Assembly (NCBI GenBank): GCA_903892515.1
Contig: CAITIS010000134.1
Coordinates: forward strand, 116,620-180,619
Direction: 5' to 3'
Source of the DNA: an uncultured Planctomycetota bacterium
Lineage (GTDB): Bacteria; Planctomycetota; Phycisphaerae; SM23-33
Length of the DNA: 64,000 bases
Each line of letters starts with the position of its first letter. The stretch's first letter is position 1. A program made the position numbers and the translations under genes. The notes under the pieces are model-generated. The model had not been told where the DNA came from. It did not search any database and saw only the letters and a list, made by a program, of their open reading frames with translations. Of this stretch, positions 1-8,810 are shown in pieces.

Positions 1-152
1 CTTCGAGCCACCCTCTCCCAGAGGGAGAGGAGTTCAAGGCCTGCCACGCTACGCTTTGCATTTGCACCCTACGCCCTATGACCTACGCCCTACGACCTAC
101 GACCTTTCCCTAAGCCCTATGCCCTGCGGCTTCGACCTTTTATAATGCTCGC
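1..152. repeat. Palindrome and 7-bp periodic array upstream of parA
   Basis: Positions 12-30 form a hairpin (CCTCTCCC and GGGAGAGG around 3 nt) that recurs at 40911-40930. Positions 68-129 are a degenerate tandem array of about nine 7-bp units close to CCTACGC or CCTATGA. The same palindrome-plus-array arrangement recurs at 40900-41035, next to hypB, so it is a mobile or amplified repeat rather than a parA-specific element. No gene is visible in this stretch. Confidence 0.75.
141..146 (+). promoter_or_regulatory. -10 box of a probable leaderless parA promoter
   Basis: A perfect TATAAT hexamer ends exactly 6 nt before the GTG start at 153, and there is no Shine-Dalgarno sequence in between. 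Transcription normally starts 6-7 nt after the -10 box, so the mRNA would begin at or within one base of the start codon. No clear -35 hexamer is visible. The same geometry recurs before the esterase at 20375. Confidence 0.6.
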
Positions 153-1250
153 GTGAGAATCATCGCGGTACTCAATCAGAAGGGCGGCGTGGGCAAGACC
201 ACCACGGTGGCGAACCTCGGCTCGGCGTTGGCACGGCGCGGCCAGAAGGTGTGCCTGGTGGACCTCGATCCGCAGTCGAACCTGACGATGCACTTTGGCG
301 TCGATCCGGCCGAGGTCAAGACCAGCACCTACGATCTCCTCACCGGAGGAGCCACCTTTGCCCAGGCGGCCGTTGCCGTCGAAGACAACCTCACGCTCCT
401 GCCGGCGGTGATCGACCTGGCCGCGGCTGAGGTCGAACTGGCCGCCGAAGTCGGGCGCGAGCAGATCCTGCGCGGGCACCTCGAGAAGGAAAACCCGCCC
501 TACGACCTCATGCTGCTGGACTGCCCGCCTAGCCTGGGGCTGCTGACGCTCAACGCCCTGGCCGCCGCCGGCGAGGTGCTGATCCCGCTCCAGCCGCACT
601 TCCTGGCCCTGCAAGGCCTGGGCAGGCTCTTAGAGACGGTAGAGCTGGTCAACAAGCGAATCAACCCCACGCTAAAAGTCAACGGCGTGGTCTTCTGCAT
701 GTTCGAGAGCGGCACGAAACTGGCCGGCGAAGTGGTCGAGGACGTGCGCAGCTTCTTCGCCCAGGCACACGGTGGCCCCACGCCATGGTCGGCCGCCCGC
801 GTCTTCCAGACCCGCATCCGCCGCAATATCAAGCTGGCGGAATGCCCCAGCTACGGATCGAGCATCCTCAAGTACGAGCCCTCCAGCAACGGCGCGAAGG
901 ATTACCTCGATTTGGCTGAAGAGTTCCTCAACCCGCCGGCCGTCGTGCCCGCTGGGCAGGTAAAGACTGCCCCATCAGCGTCGCAACATGGTCACGCGAA
1001 CAGCGTGACCATGCCACCCGTTCAAGAGTCGGCGAAGGTGGGCCTCGCAGAACAACGCTCGACCCAGCCTGCTGTGTCCGCGGCTGAACATGTTCACGCC
1101 GAGAGCGTGGCTGCCTCATCGGATGCGCCGCCAGCGGAACCCGGCCAAGCCGACGACGACGTGGCCACGCTGCCGGACGCGCCTGCGTCTGAACCTGGTC
1201 CGGCCGACGACAGCGCTGCGGCGCCGCCCGACGCGCCAGCCACCGAATAA
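153..1250 (+). CDS. parA: ParA/Soj-family partitioning ATPase with repeat-derived C-terminal tail
   Basis: A MinD/ParA-type P-loop ATPase that in other bacteria moves ParB-bound origins or cargo along the nucleoid. The deviant Walker A motif KGGVGKTT is at residues 10-17, followed by DLDPQSN and a DCPPSLG switch region near residue 122. The core ends near residue 260, the usual Soj length of about 250 residues. About 105 further residues rich in Ala, Pro and Asp follow. Part of this tail (nucleotides 987-1115) is made of in-frame copies of intergenic palindromes. The start is GTG at 153, without a Shine-Dalgarno sequence. No parB follows; queE starts 2 nt after the stop, an unusual pairing. 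It may be an orphan ParA serving another cargo. Confidence 0.88.
   Translation: MRIIAVLNQKGGVGKTTTVANLGSALARRGQKVCLVDLDPQSNLTMHFGVDPAEVKTSTYDLLTGGATFAQAAVAVEDNLTLLPAVIDLAAAEVELAAEVGREQILRGHLEKENPPYDLMLLDCPPSLGLLTLNALAAAGEVLIPLQPHFLALQGLGRLLETVELVNKRINPTLKVNGVVFCMFESGTKLAGEVVEDVRSFFAQAHGGPTPWSAARVFQTRIRRNIKLAECPSYGSSILKYEPSSNGAKDYLDLAEEFLNPPAVVPAGQVKTAPSASQHGHANSVTMPPVQESAKVGLAEQRSTQPAVSAAEHVHAESVAASSDAPPAEPGQADDDVATLPDAPASEPGPADDSAAAPPDAPATE
987..1115. repeat. Three degenerate palindromes inside the parA reading frame
   Basis: At 987-1019 the arms CATGGTCACGC and GCGTGACCATG, followed by CCACCC, match the class A palindrome seen in many spacers here. Positions 1037-1069 resemble a decayed GTGGG..CTCGC..GCTCG..CCCA element found intact near 22170-22200. 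Positions 1089-1115 look like a second, decayed class A copy. All are translated, giving the low-complexity tail of ParA. Confidence 0.65.
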
Positions 1251-1252
1251 CC

Positions 1253-1897
1253 ATGGCAAATCTGCTCATCAGCGAGATGTACCGGTCGTTGCAGGGCGAG
1301 GGCGTCCGAGCGGGCCGGCCTTGCGCGATCATCCGTCTGGCTGGATGCAATCTCCGCTGCTCCTGGTGCGACACGCAGCACGCCTACGAAGGCGGCACGG
1401 TCACGAGCATCCAGGCCGTGCTGGAATGGACCCGCCAGGCCCGCTGCCGACTGGCGATGGTGACGGGCGGCGAGCCGCTGCTGCAAGATGGCACGCCCGC
1501 CCTGCTGTCGGCCTTGTGCGACGCCGGCCAGGAAACCCTGCTCATGACCAACGGCAGCCTGGACATCAGCGGCATCGACGAGCGCGTCATCCGCTGCGTG
1601 GACATCAAGTGCCCCGGGTCGGGCCAGTCCGAGTCGATCCTGTGGAGCAATCTTGCCTGCCTTCGCTCCTCCGATGAGGTCAAATTCGTGCTGACTGGCC
1701 GGGACGATTACGAATTCGCCACGACGGTCGTGCGCGAACGCGGGCTGATCGGCCGGTGCGTCGTGATTTTCTCACCGGCCTGGGGCTCACTGGCGCCAGC
1801 CGAGCTGGCTGACTGGATCCTGGCCGACGGCCTGGAAGTCCGCCTGGGCCTACAGTGGCATAAGATCATCTGGCCTGACGCCCAAGGCGGCGTGTGA
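1253..1897 (+). CDS. queE: 7-carboxy-7-deazaguanine synthase QueE (radical SAM)
   Basis: Converts 6-carboxytetrahydropterin to 7-carboxy-7-deazaguanine with S-adenosylmethionine and a 4Fe-4S cluster, in the route to queuosine or other deazapurines. The cluster motif CNLRCSWC places cysteines at residues 32, 36 and 39. SLQGEG at residues 12-17 and TGGEPLLQ near residue 71 are typical of QueE. The 214-residue length fits the family. The gene starts 2 nt after parA and is followed 175 nt later by queD, so two successive pathway enzymes are adjacent. queC and queF are not in the window. Confidence 0.93.
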   Translation: MANLLISEMYRSLQGEGVRAGRPCAIIRLAGCNLRCSWCDTQHAYEGGTVTSIQAVLEWTRQARCRLAMVTGGEPLLQDGTPALLSALCDAGQETLLMTNGSLDISGIDERVIRCVDIKCPGSGQSESILWSNLACLRSSDEVKFVLTGRDDYEFATTVVRERGLIGRCVVIFSPAWGSLAPAELADWILADGLEVRLGLQWHKIIWPDAQGGV

Positions 1898-2072
1898 CCA
1901 GTTGCGAATTATGAATTGCGAGTTTCGAGTCAAAGAGACCGCCCGAGCAGCCACCGTTTGGATTCCGCGATGTCGGCCCGAAGACGAGCTTCCCGGTGCG
2001 GGCATCAATTCGAAACTCGAAATTCGCAACTCGCAATGTTGGGGGCTTAATGGCCCCTGGAAGGGACGAACG
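1898..2072. repeat. Inverted repeat spacer between queE and queD
   Basis: A left arm around 1903-1930 (GCGAATTATGAATTGCGAG and neighbours) is mirrored by a right arm around 2008-2035 (CTCGAAATTCGCAACTCGC). The whole spacer can therefore fold back on itself. This is one of several distinct foldback spacers in the window. A Shine-Dalgarno AAGGGA lies at 2061-2066, just before queD. Confidence 0.6.
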
Positions 2073-2435
2073 ATGAAGGCTGAGCTTTCAAAATGGTTTG
2101 CATTCGACGCGGCGCATCACCTGCTGCACGTCAGCGAGGGGCACAAGTGCGCTCAGCCGCACGGGCATCACTATCGCGTGCAGGTGGTGGTCGAGGGCGA
2201 GGTGGACCCGGCCGTGGGCTGGGTGATGGATTTTGCCCGCATCAAGCAGGCCGTCGAGCCGCTCATCGCCCAGATGGACCATCACGACTTGAACGAGCTG
2301 CCCGGCCTGGCCAATACGACCAGCGAGCTGATCGCCAAGTGGCTGTGGGACCGCATCGCCCCGCAGTTGCCGCAACTCAAGAGCATCGCCATTGCCGAGT
2401 CCGACACGTCGCTGTGCACGTACCGTGGGCAGTAG
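2073..2435 (+). CDS. queD: 6-carboxy-5,6,7,8-tetrahydropterin synthase QueD
   Basis: Makes 6-carboxytetrahydropterin from dihydroneopterin triphosphate, the substrate of QueE next door. The family pattern FDAAHHL (His15), catalytic Cys26 and zinc ligands His30 and His32 in HGHH is visible, followed by MDHHDLNELP near residue 70. The 120-residue length is normal. I chose the ATG at 2073 because AAGGGA sits 6 nt upstream and the family begins at this point; an in-frame ATG farther upstream would add unrelated sequence. The stop codon TAG is also the first three bases of a TAGGGTCCG palindromic element. Confidence 0.92.
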   Translation: MKAELSKWFAFDAAHHLLHVSEGHKCAQPHGHHYRVQVVVEGEVDPAVGWVMDFARIKQAVEPLIAQMDHHDLNELPGLANTTSELIAKWLWDRIAPQLPQLKSIAIAESDTSLCTYRGQ

Positions 2436-2640
2436 GGTCCGCGGGTTCCCGAGCGCCGCGTGCGAGGGGTTCTGCGAACGGGGAGCTGCGCCACGTTTTA
2501 CCCGCTGGCCCTGCGACTCATGGGCCGAACGCCCATGCCACGAAAACCACAGCCGAGGGCGGCTGTGCCACGAAGACGGCACGCCTACAATGACAAGTGC
2601 TGAGATGATGGGCACTTGTCTGGCAATTGAGGCGGAAGTA
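2433..2640. repeat. Palindromic elements after queD
   Basis: Positions 2433-2482 are a class B palindrome (TAGGGTCCGCGGG and TTCTGCGAACGGG arms). Positions 2547-2572 hold a 26-bp palindrome with arms CCACAGCC and GGCTGTG. That 26-mer recurs without a mismatch at 26419-26444 inside nuoL and at 43273-43298. A promoter and hairpin for the next gene follow and are listed separately. Confidence 0.75.
2586..2620 (+). promoter_or_regulatory. -10 box with an adjoining inverted repeat before the FAD gene
   Basis: TACAAT at 2586-2591 is followed immediately by GACAAGTGC (2592-2600), an 11-nt loop, and GCACTTGTC (2612-2620), a perfect 9-bp inverted repeat. The repeat covers the expected transcription start near 2598. 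It could be an operator overlapping the start site or a hairpin at the extreme 5' end of the mRNA. Confidence 0.5.
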
Positions 2641-2646
2641 TAGTTC

Positions 2647-3765
2647 ATGACCATGTCCGACCTGCACGATGTTGTCGTTCTGGGCGCCACGCCGGCGGGG
2701 TATGTGGCGGCCATCACGCTGGCCCAGCACAAGCACAGCGTCGTCCTGGTGGCCTGCCCGGCCCCGGCGACGGAATCTCCGCTACTGGACTGGGTGCCGC
2801 ACGATGTTCTGGACGCCTCGCCCGTACTCAAGAGCGTCAAGAGCGCCTTCGAGACGGCCTTTAAGGAAATCATCTACCACTCGCAGGACTTCGCGCAGCA
2901 GGCGGAGTTTCATTCCCGCGCCGTGGCGGGCTACTTCGTGCGGCAACCGGTGCTGCTGGAGGCCCTGGCCAAGAAGGCCAAGACCGCCGGCGTGAAGCTG
3001 AAGCGATTCGCCCGCGCCCCGCACATCAAGCTGGAAGAAAATTCCGCGCTGCTGGTGGGCGAAGCAGGCCAGGTCGAAGGCAAGGTGCTGCTCATCTGCC
3101 AGGACGAGCCCGACGCCATCATGACCGAGTTGATCATGCCGCTGCGCATCACCCACGTGGAGGAGTTGTCCATCTGCGGCCTGGATGTGCCGCTGGCCAA
3201 GAGCGCCGGCCAGGAGGCCCTGCACCTGGTTACGTACGGCAGCCATGAACAGATCGGCATGTTTTTCCACAGCGGCGGCATGCTGCACGTGCGGATGCTG
3301 TCGGCGCTGCAGCTCGCCCCGGCCGGCGTGGAGCAACTCAGCCACTTTATCGCCCAGTTGCAGCAGGCCGAGTTGCTGCCGGCCAAACTGAGCTTGGCCA
3401 AAGCAAATGCGGCCATCTGGCATCCGCCGGGCGGCGTGGCGCTGGAACTGGAGGCGCACCTGGCCAAGCGCATGCTGCTGGTGGGCACGGCCGGTGGATT
3501 CGCCTCGGTGCTGAGCGGGCAGACCATCGATCCGTCGGTCCGCAGCGCCGTAGTGGCGGCCGATGTGACGCACAAGGCTCTTAATTCCAAGCAAATGCAA
3601 TTGCAGGAATCGCTGGCCGAGTACAAGCGGCAGTGGCGTGACGAACTGTCCGACCGCATCCGCCTGCCCGGCACATCCATGAAGATGCTGCTGCCGATCG
3701 TCTACTCCAACAGCGCGATGGCCGCCAAACTCGCCCGCACACTGCTGTATGGCGAGCCGATTTGA
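2647..3765 (+). CDS. FAD-dependent oxidoreductase-like protein (geranylgeranyl reductase/halogenase-like fold)
   Basis: The N-terminus DVVVLGATPAGYVAA (from about residue 8) looks like a Rossmann dinucleotide-binding segment, but the glycine motif is GATPAG instead of GxGxxG. A second conserved-looking segment near residue 275 (MLLVGTAGGFASVLSG) resembles the GD/AG-x-A-G-F FAD motif of geranylgeranyl reductases and flavin halogenases. The 372-residue length suits that group. The substrate is unknown. GGAAG lies 8 nt before the ATG; an alternative start is the Met at residue 3. It stands alone with its own promoter. Confidence 0.6.
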   Translation: MTMSDLHDVVVLGATPAGYVAAITLAQHKHSVVLVACPAPATESPLLDWVPHDVLDASPVLKSVKSAFETAFKEIIYHSQDFAQQAEFHSRAVAGYFVRQPVLLEALAKKAKTAGVKLKRFARAPHIKLEENSALLVGEAGQVEGKVLLICQDEPDAIMTELIMPLRITHVEELSICGLDVPLAKSAGQEALHLVTYGSHEQIGMFFHSGGMLHVRMLSALQLAPAGVEQLSHFIAQLQQAELLPAKLSLAKANAAIWHPPGGVALELEAHLAKRMLLVGTAGGFASVLSGQTIDPSVRSAVVAADVTHKALNSKQMQLQESLAEYKRQWRDELSDRIRLPGTSMKMLLPIVYSNSAMAAKLARTLLYGEPI

Positions 3766-3894
3766 GGCCCGACCCGATACCCGATAGCAGATATTAGATA
3801 TTAGGGCTTCGGGATTAGGGATTAGGGAAGAGTTCTGCCGAAGCGTCTTGGTCGTTCCTAATATCTACTATCGCATATCTGATATCGCATATCC
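3766..3894. repeat. Foldback spacer built from ATATTAG-like units
   Basis: The left half carries GCAGATATTAGATATTAGGG and the right half carries CCTAATATCTACTATCG, giving a nested inverted repeat of about 110 bp between two convergent genes. Similar GATATT-type foldbacks occur at 28860-28945 and 33870-33955. It could act as a bidirectional terminator, though no U-tract is present. Confidence 0.55.
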
Positions 3895-4863
3895 TTATCG
3901 TTCCATCAGCGCCTGGACGTGGGCGCACATGGCCGGGCCGATGAGCGCGAAGTTGTAGCCGCCTTCGAGGATCGAGACCAGGCGGCCTTGGGCGTATTCG
4001 TCGGCGATGTCCCGGGCGACGCGCGTCATGGCCGCCAGGCCGTCGATCGTGATCTCCAACCGGCCAAGCGGATCGCCCTTCAGGCAGTCCAGGCCACAGG
4101 AAACGATGACCAGTTCAGGCTGGTACGCCTGCATCGCCGGCACCAGGCGCTCGTTGAGTGCATTCAGCGCCGCGGCATCGCCGGCACCGGGCGGCAGCGG
4201 GCAGTTGAGGTTCATGCCCTCGCCCGCGCCCTGGCCGCTCTCGCGCGCATAGCCGATTTGACGCTCGGGCATGGGATACTCGCCGTCCTGGTGCAGCGAG
4301 CACAGGAACACGCCGGGGTCCTCGTAGAATATTTCCTGCGTGCCATTGGCATGGTGCAGATCCCAGTCGAGGATCAGCACACGGCGAGCCTTGCCAACGC
4401 GGCGGGCCTGCTGGGCCGCCAAGGCAGCGTTGTTAAAAAGGCAAAACCCCATGCCCCGATCGGCCGTGGCGTGATGGCCCGGCGGGCGGACGAGGCAAAT
4501 GGCCGAACGCACCTTTCCGGCCATGACCTCCCGGACGGCCGACATGCACCCGCCGGCGGCCAGGGCGGCCACCTCGAAGCTCGCGCCGCACACGTCCGTA
4601 TCGCCCTGCGAAATAGTCGTCAGCCCGTCACGGCACTCCTGCTGCACCGACTCGACGTACTCGCGCGTGTGCGCCCACGTCAACTGGCGCGGGCTGGCGG
4701 GAGTGATATCGATGGGCTGCAACCTATCCCACAGCCCCTGGCTGCGAAGAGAGTCGACGATGGCTTCGAGCCTGGCCGGAACCTCCACGCAACCGGTGTT
4801 CCCGGGGACATGGCGGAGAAAACGAGCGTCGTACACGACACCCACGTTGTCGTTTAATGACAT
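3895..4863 (-). CDS. Histone deacetylase-superfamily amidohydrolase
   Basis: A zinc hydrolase of the arginase/deacetylase fold, which removes acetyl groups from lysine or polyamines or acts in acetoin metabolism. RPPGHH (residues 126-131) supplies the catalytic His pair. GFCLFNN (139-145) and DWDLHHANGTQ (166-176) supply the zinc ligands, and SCGLDCLKGDPLG near residue 255 the distal Asp. The 322-residue length is typical. It begins 45 nt downstream of the zinc-ribbon gene on the same strand. A TACAAT box at complement 4873-4878 ends 9 nt before the ATG, so it may have its own near-leaderless promoter. The true substrate cannot be read from the sequence. Confidence 0.88.
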   Translation of the reverse strand: MSLNDNVGVVYDARFLRHVPGNTGCVEVPARLEAIVDSLRSQGLWDRLQPIDITPASPRQLTWAHTREYVESVQQECRDGLTTISQGDTDVCGASFEVAALAAGGCMSAVREVMAGKVRSAICLVRPPGHHATADRGMGFCLFNNAALAAQQARRVGKARRVLILDWDLHHANGTQEIFYEDPGVFLCSLHQDGEYPMPERQIGYARESGQGAGEGMNLNCPLPPGAGDAAALNALNERLVPAMQAYQPELVIVSCGLDCLKGDPLGRLEITIDGLAAMTRVARDIADEYAQGRLVSILEGGYNFALIGPAMCAHVQALMER

Positions 4864-4908
4864 GACAAGCAGATTGTATGCGTATTTGTATCCGGCCGAA
4901 AGGGTTAT

Positions 4909-5370
4909 TTATGGTGCCACTTTTCCAGAATTGTTTCCCGGCGCGGCGGCAGCGGCTTTGGGAGCGGGCCAGGCCGGTTTCGGGGAGGCTGCCCGGGCAG
5001 CCGGCGCGCTGGCCGGCGGCGTGCCGTAGACGTACCGGCACTTGGGGCACGTGAAATAGGGCTGATTCGTGTCTTCGTAGATCGTCCCGCAGCCATTGCA
5101 GGCAAAGCCCAGCATCGCCGCCGGCTTGCCGCAGCTGGGGCAGCGGATCGGGAAGCGCTGGCTGTAGGCGACGCGGGTGGTGCCGCTGTTGCGGCAATTG
5201 CGGCACACGTACAGAACGTCGTGACCTTGGCCGGCAACGCTGGGGGAACTCGAAGACCCCAGCAGGAACACGCCGCCGGCGATCAGCAGCAGGGCCACAG
5301 AGCCCAGGATCACGTATTGCCGGTTCCTGGTCGTGTTCAGACGTTCGCGCAATTCCTGAAAACTCGCCAT
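4909..5370 (-). CDS. Membrane-anchored multi-zinc-ribbon protein, function unknown
   Basis: A 153-residue protein with one N-terminal transmembrane helix (about residues 18-38), then a domain with four CxxC pairs (CRNC, CPSC, CNGC, CPKC) suggesting two or more zinc ribbons, then an Ala/Pro-rich tail. It starts 1 nt after the stop of the prepilin-like gene, so the two are surely cotranscribed. I do not recognise a named family. A role in envelope or pilus assembly is only a guess from the neighbour. Confidence 0.7.
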   Translation of the reverse strand: MASFQELRERLNTTRNRQYVILGSVALLLIAGGVFLLGSSSSPSVAGQGHDVLYVCRNCRNSGTTRVAYSQRFPIRCPSCGKPAAMLGFACNGCGTIYEDTNQPYFTCPKCRYVYGTPPASAPAARAASPKPAWPAPKAAAAAPGNNSGKVAP

Positions 5371-5371
5371 G

Positions 5372-6241
5372 TCAATGTCCCTGGTCGATCCGCACCCAGA
5401 CCTGGTCGTGCTCGAAGTTGTACTTGCCGCTAGGGTCCCAATCCAGCACGCCGTTGTCGCACAGCACCTTGCCCGAGCTGTCGGAAAAGAAGCTCACGTG
5501 GCCATCCAGAAAGAGCACGTTCACGCCCGGGGTGTGCGAGAGCAGCGCCGCCGGCAGCGGAGCGCCATGGGCCGGGTCGGGCGGCTGGAAGCTGTCGGCC
5601 ATCAGGCTAAAATCGCTGGCCGGGGTGCCCACGTTCTCTAGGTTGGACATGCTCAGCATAAGATCGCGGTTGCGGGCGTCGGTGGCCGGCAGGTTGGCCA
5701 GCTTGCGGTCGGTGTACGGCTTGGCCCGGCGCATACCGTAGGTCATGCGCGAGACGTACGAGGGGTTCAGCGCCGGCGGCGTGGGATTGGGCGTGTTGAC
5801 GAAGCCGCCGGCATTGTCGCTGAACCAGCGATGCGAGGGGATGTTCTTCTCGACGGTCGGGCAGACGAATATCTTCTCGTGCCCGATCTGCTTGCCCTTT
5901 ATCAGCACGCCGGCGTTGACGTAGTCGCCGACCTGCATGGGCGTGGTCTGCGGCGGCGTGATCTGGCTGGTGGTGCGGTACAGCAGATAGTTGTAATAGC
6001 TGGGCGTGTCTTCAAAGGTGGACGGGTTGGTCATGTACGGCAGGCGATAGTTGGAGTCCTGGAAGTACATGTGCCAGGCCTTGCCGATGCCCGCCAGGTT
6101 GGCCGCACAGTACGTCCGCCGGGCGATTTCGCGCACCCGGCTGTAGTTGGGCGTGAGCATGCTCACCAGCAGGCCGATGATGGAAATTACCACCAGCAGC
6201 TCCAGCAGCGTAAAGCCCCGCATCGTTCGCCTGCTCTTCAT
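5372..6241 (-). CDS. Type II secretion/type IV prepilin-like protein (planctomycete DUF1559-like)
   Basis: The N-terminus [19 protein letters not shown] is a class III prepilin signal: a peptidase cleaves before Phe and the hydrophobic stretch forms the pilin helix. The rest is a large globular domain ending in [14 protein letters not shown], the C-terminal motif widespread in planctomycete prepilin paralogues. I placed the start at the ATG encoding MKSRRTM, since basic residues just before the GFTLLE motif are expected; longer in-frame starts reach back into the promoter. Length 289 residues. It forms an operon with the zinc-ribbon gene. Confidence 0.85.
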   Translation of the reverse strand: MKSRRTMRGFTLLELLVVISIIGLLVSMLTPNYSRVREIARRTYCAANLAGIGKAWHMYFQDSNYRLPYMTNPSTFEDTPSYYNYLLYRTTSQITPPQTTPMQVGDYVNAGVLIKGKQIGHEKIFVCPTVEKNIPSHRWFSDNAGGFVNTPNPTPPALNPSYVSRMTYGMRRAKPYTDRKLANLPATDARNRDLMLSMSNLENVGTPASDFSLMADSFQPPDPAHGAPLPAALLSHTPGVNVLFLDGHVSFFSDSSGKVLCDNGVLDWDPSGKYNFEHDQVWVRIDQGH

Positions 6242-6300
6242 ACCGCCAATCCCGCCCATGCCGCGCCCACCCGGAAATGATTCTGACAATTCCACACGCG

Positions 6301-6319
6301 GCATTGTACGGTACAATGC
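6301..6319. promoter_or_regulatory. Perfect 19-bp palindrome containing two divergent -10 boxes
   Basis: GCATTGTACGGTACAATGC is a perfect palindrome around G6310. Read forward it contains TACAAT (6312-6317), facing dapF. Read backward it contains TACAAT (6303-6308 complement), facing the prepilin operon. The two -10 boxes are only 3 nt apart, so polymerase could bind in just one direction at a time. A dimeric regulator on this palindrome would affect both genes. Confidence 0.55.
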
Positions 6320-6357
6320 TTCCCTGCCGCAATGCGGCGGCGCGTGGTACGCCACCA

Positions 6358-6393
6358 GGGTGGCATGGCCACGTTGCTATTGGCGTGAGCATG
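6358..6393. repeat. Class A palindrome in the dapF leader
   Basis: GGGTGGCATGGCCACG and CGTGAGCATG arms around a 10-nt loop lie in the roughly 120-nt leader between the TACAAT box and the dapF start. The element would form a hairpin in the mRNA. Confidence 0.7.
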
Positions 6394-6444
6394 TTCAGAC
6401 GCCCCTGGTGTGCAGCCCATGGGCGTGTAGTGAAAGAGCGGTCG

Positions 6445-7281
<837 letters not shown>

Positions 7282-7508
7282 GAGTCGGGAAGCGGGAAGC
7301 TGGGATCGGGAATCGGAAGGAAAACACGTAGGGCGTGCAACTGGTTGCACGCGGATTGGTGGGACTCGCCAAACAGCGCTCGGCCCACCCTACAGGATCT
7401 GGCCGGTGGCATGGCCACGCTGTTGCGTGACCATGTTGGACGCGGAAATGCGGAAGCATCAGGAATAGGAACTAACAACTCGGACCTCCCAACTAGGAAC
7501 TGTTTAAG
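7282..7508. repeat. Three palindromic elements between dapF and the Gfo/Idh gene
   Basis: A GTAGGGCGTGCAAC / GTTGCACGC element starts at 7330. It is followed by GTGGGACTCG..GCTCGGCCCACCCTAC up to about 7392 and a class A palindrome (GGTGGCATGGCCACGC / GCGTGACCATG) at 7405-7435. The first unit recurs at about 56014 and 56879. Only repeats are visible here. Confidence 0.75.
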
Positions 7509-8810
7509 ATGGCAAAGCGTTACGCGGTCGTCGGCGTCGGTTCACGCAGCACCATGTACACCAAGGCGCTCGCCAACGACTATCGCCAGCACGCCGTGCT
7601 TGTCGGGCTGTGCGACAACAATTCCGCCCGGCTGGAGCTGGCCCGCCGCAGCCTGCCGGCCGATCACCCCGAGGTGCCGCTGTTTTCCGACGCGGACTTC
7701 GGCGCCATGCTCCGCCAGACCAAGCCCGACGCCCTGATCGTCGTCAGCAAGGACGTCACGCACAGCGGCTATATCATTGCCGGGCTGGAGGCCGGGCTCG
7801 AGGTCATCACCGAAAAGCCGCTGACCACCGACGAGCACCAGTGCGTCAAGATTCTCGAGACCCTCGGCCGGTGCAAGGGTTCGTCGCTGCGCGTCACGTT
7901 CAATTACCGCTACTCGCCGCCGCGGTCGCAGATTCGCCGCATGCTTCAGATGGACCGCTGCATCGGCGATATCACCAGCCTGGACTTCAACTGGTGGCTG
8001 GACACGCGGCACGGGGCCGACTACTTCCGCCGCTGGCACCGCAACCGCGTCAACAGCGGCAGCCTGCTGGTGCATAAGGCCACCCACCATTTCGACCTGG
8101 TGAACTGGTGGATCGGCAGCCACCCGGTGGAGGTCTTCGCCCAGGGGCGGCGGGCGTACTACACGCCCCAGACGGCCGATGAGGTGCTGGGCCTTTCGGG
8201 CCGCTCCGACCGCTGCCACACCTGCAAGGTGCACGACAAGTGCCCGTTCTTCCTCGACCTGGCCGCCAACGAAAACCTCAAGACCATGTACCTGGACTGC
8301 GAGCACGCCGACGGCTACCTCCGCGACCGCTGCATCTTCTCCGACCAGATCGACATCTGGGACACCATGTCGCTGAGCGTGCGCTACGCCTCGGGAGCGC
8401 TGATGAGCTACTCGCTGAACGCGTACCTGCCCATCGAGGGCTACTCCATCGCGTTCAACGGCAACCGTGGCCGGCTGGAGCACAAGGCCTGCGAGAACAC
8501 GTACGTCAGCGGCGACGGCAGCGTGCCCGGCGAACTGGCCCGCAGCAACGTCTCGACCACGTTGATCCCAGCCTTTGAGAAGCCGCGCAGCGTCGAGATC
8601 GAGCACAGTGCCGGTGGGCATGGCGGCGGCGACGCGCTGCTGCTGGACGACATCTTCCTGCCCGAGCAGTCGGCCGATCCGCTGGGCCGGCGGGCCAGCC
8701 AACTCGACGGCGCGTACTCGATCCTGGTGGGCATCGCCGCGTATCGCAGCATCGACGCCGGCAGGCCCATCCGCGTCGACGAACTCGTCCGCCCGGAGTT
8801 GCTGGCCTAG
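7509..8810 (+). CDS. Gfo/Idh/MocA-family NAD(P)-dependent oxidoreductase
   Basis: A sugar or polyol dehydrogenase-type protein. The N-terminal Rossmann fold has VVGVGSRS at residues 7-14 in the dinucleotide loop. EKPLTTDEHQ near residue 98 is the family EKP motif, with the substrate-binding beta sheet domain behind it. The segment DRCHTCKVHDKCPFF near residue 240 adds closely spaced cysteines that are not general to the family and might bind a metal. Length 433 residues. The substrate is unknown. Planctomycetes carry many paralogues of this family, often for algal polysaccharide sugars. Confidence 0.88.
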   Translation: MAKRYAVVGVGSRSTMYTKALANDYRQHAVLVGLCDNNSARLELARRSLPADHPEVPLFSDADFGAMLRQTKPDALIVVSKDVTHSGYIIAGLEAGLEVITEKPLTTDEHQCVKILETLGRCKGSSLRVTFNYRYSPPRSQIRRMLQMDRCIGDITSLDFNWWLDTRHGADYFRRWHRNRVNSGSLLVHKATHHFDLVNWWIGSHPVEVFAQGRRAYYTPQTADEVLGLSGRSDRCHTCKVHDKCPFFLDLAANENLKTMYLDCEHADGYLRDRCIFSDQIDIWDTMSLSVRYASGALMSYSLNAYLPIEGYSIAFNGNRGRLEHKACENTYVSGDGSVPGELARSNVSTTLIPAFEKPRSVEIEHSAGGHGGGDALLLDDIFLPEQSADPLGRRASQLDGAYSILVGIAAYRSIDAGRPIRVDELVRPELLA

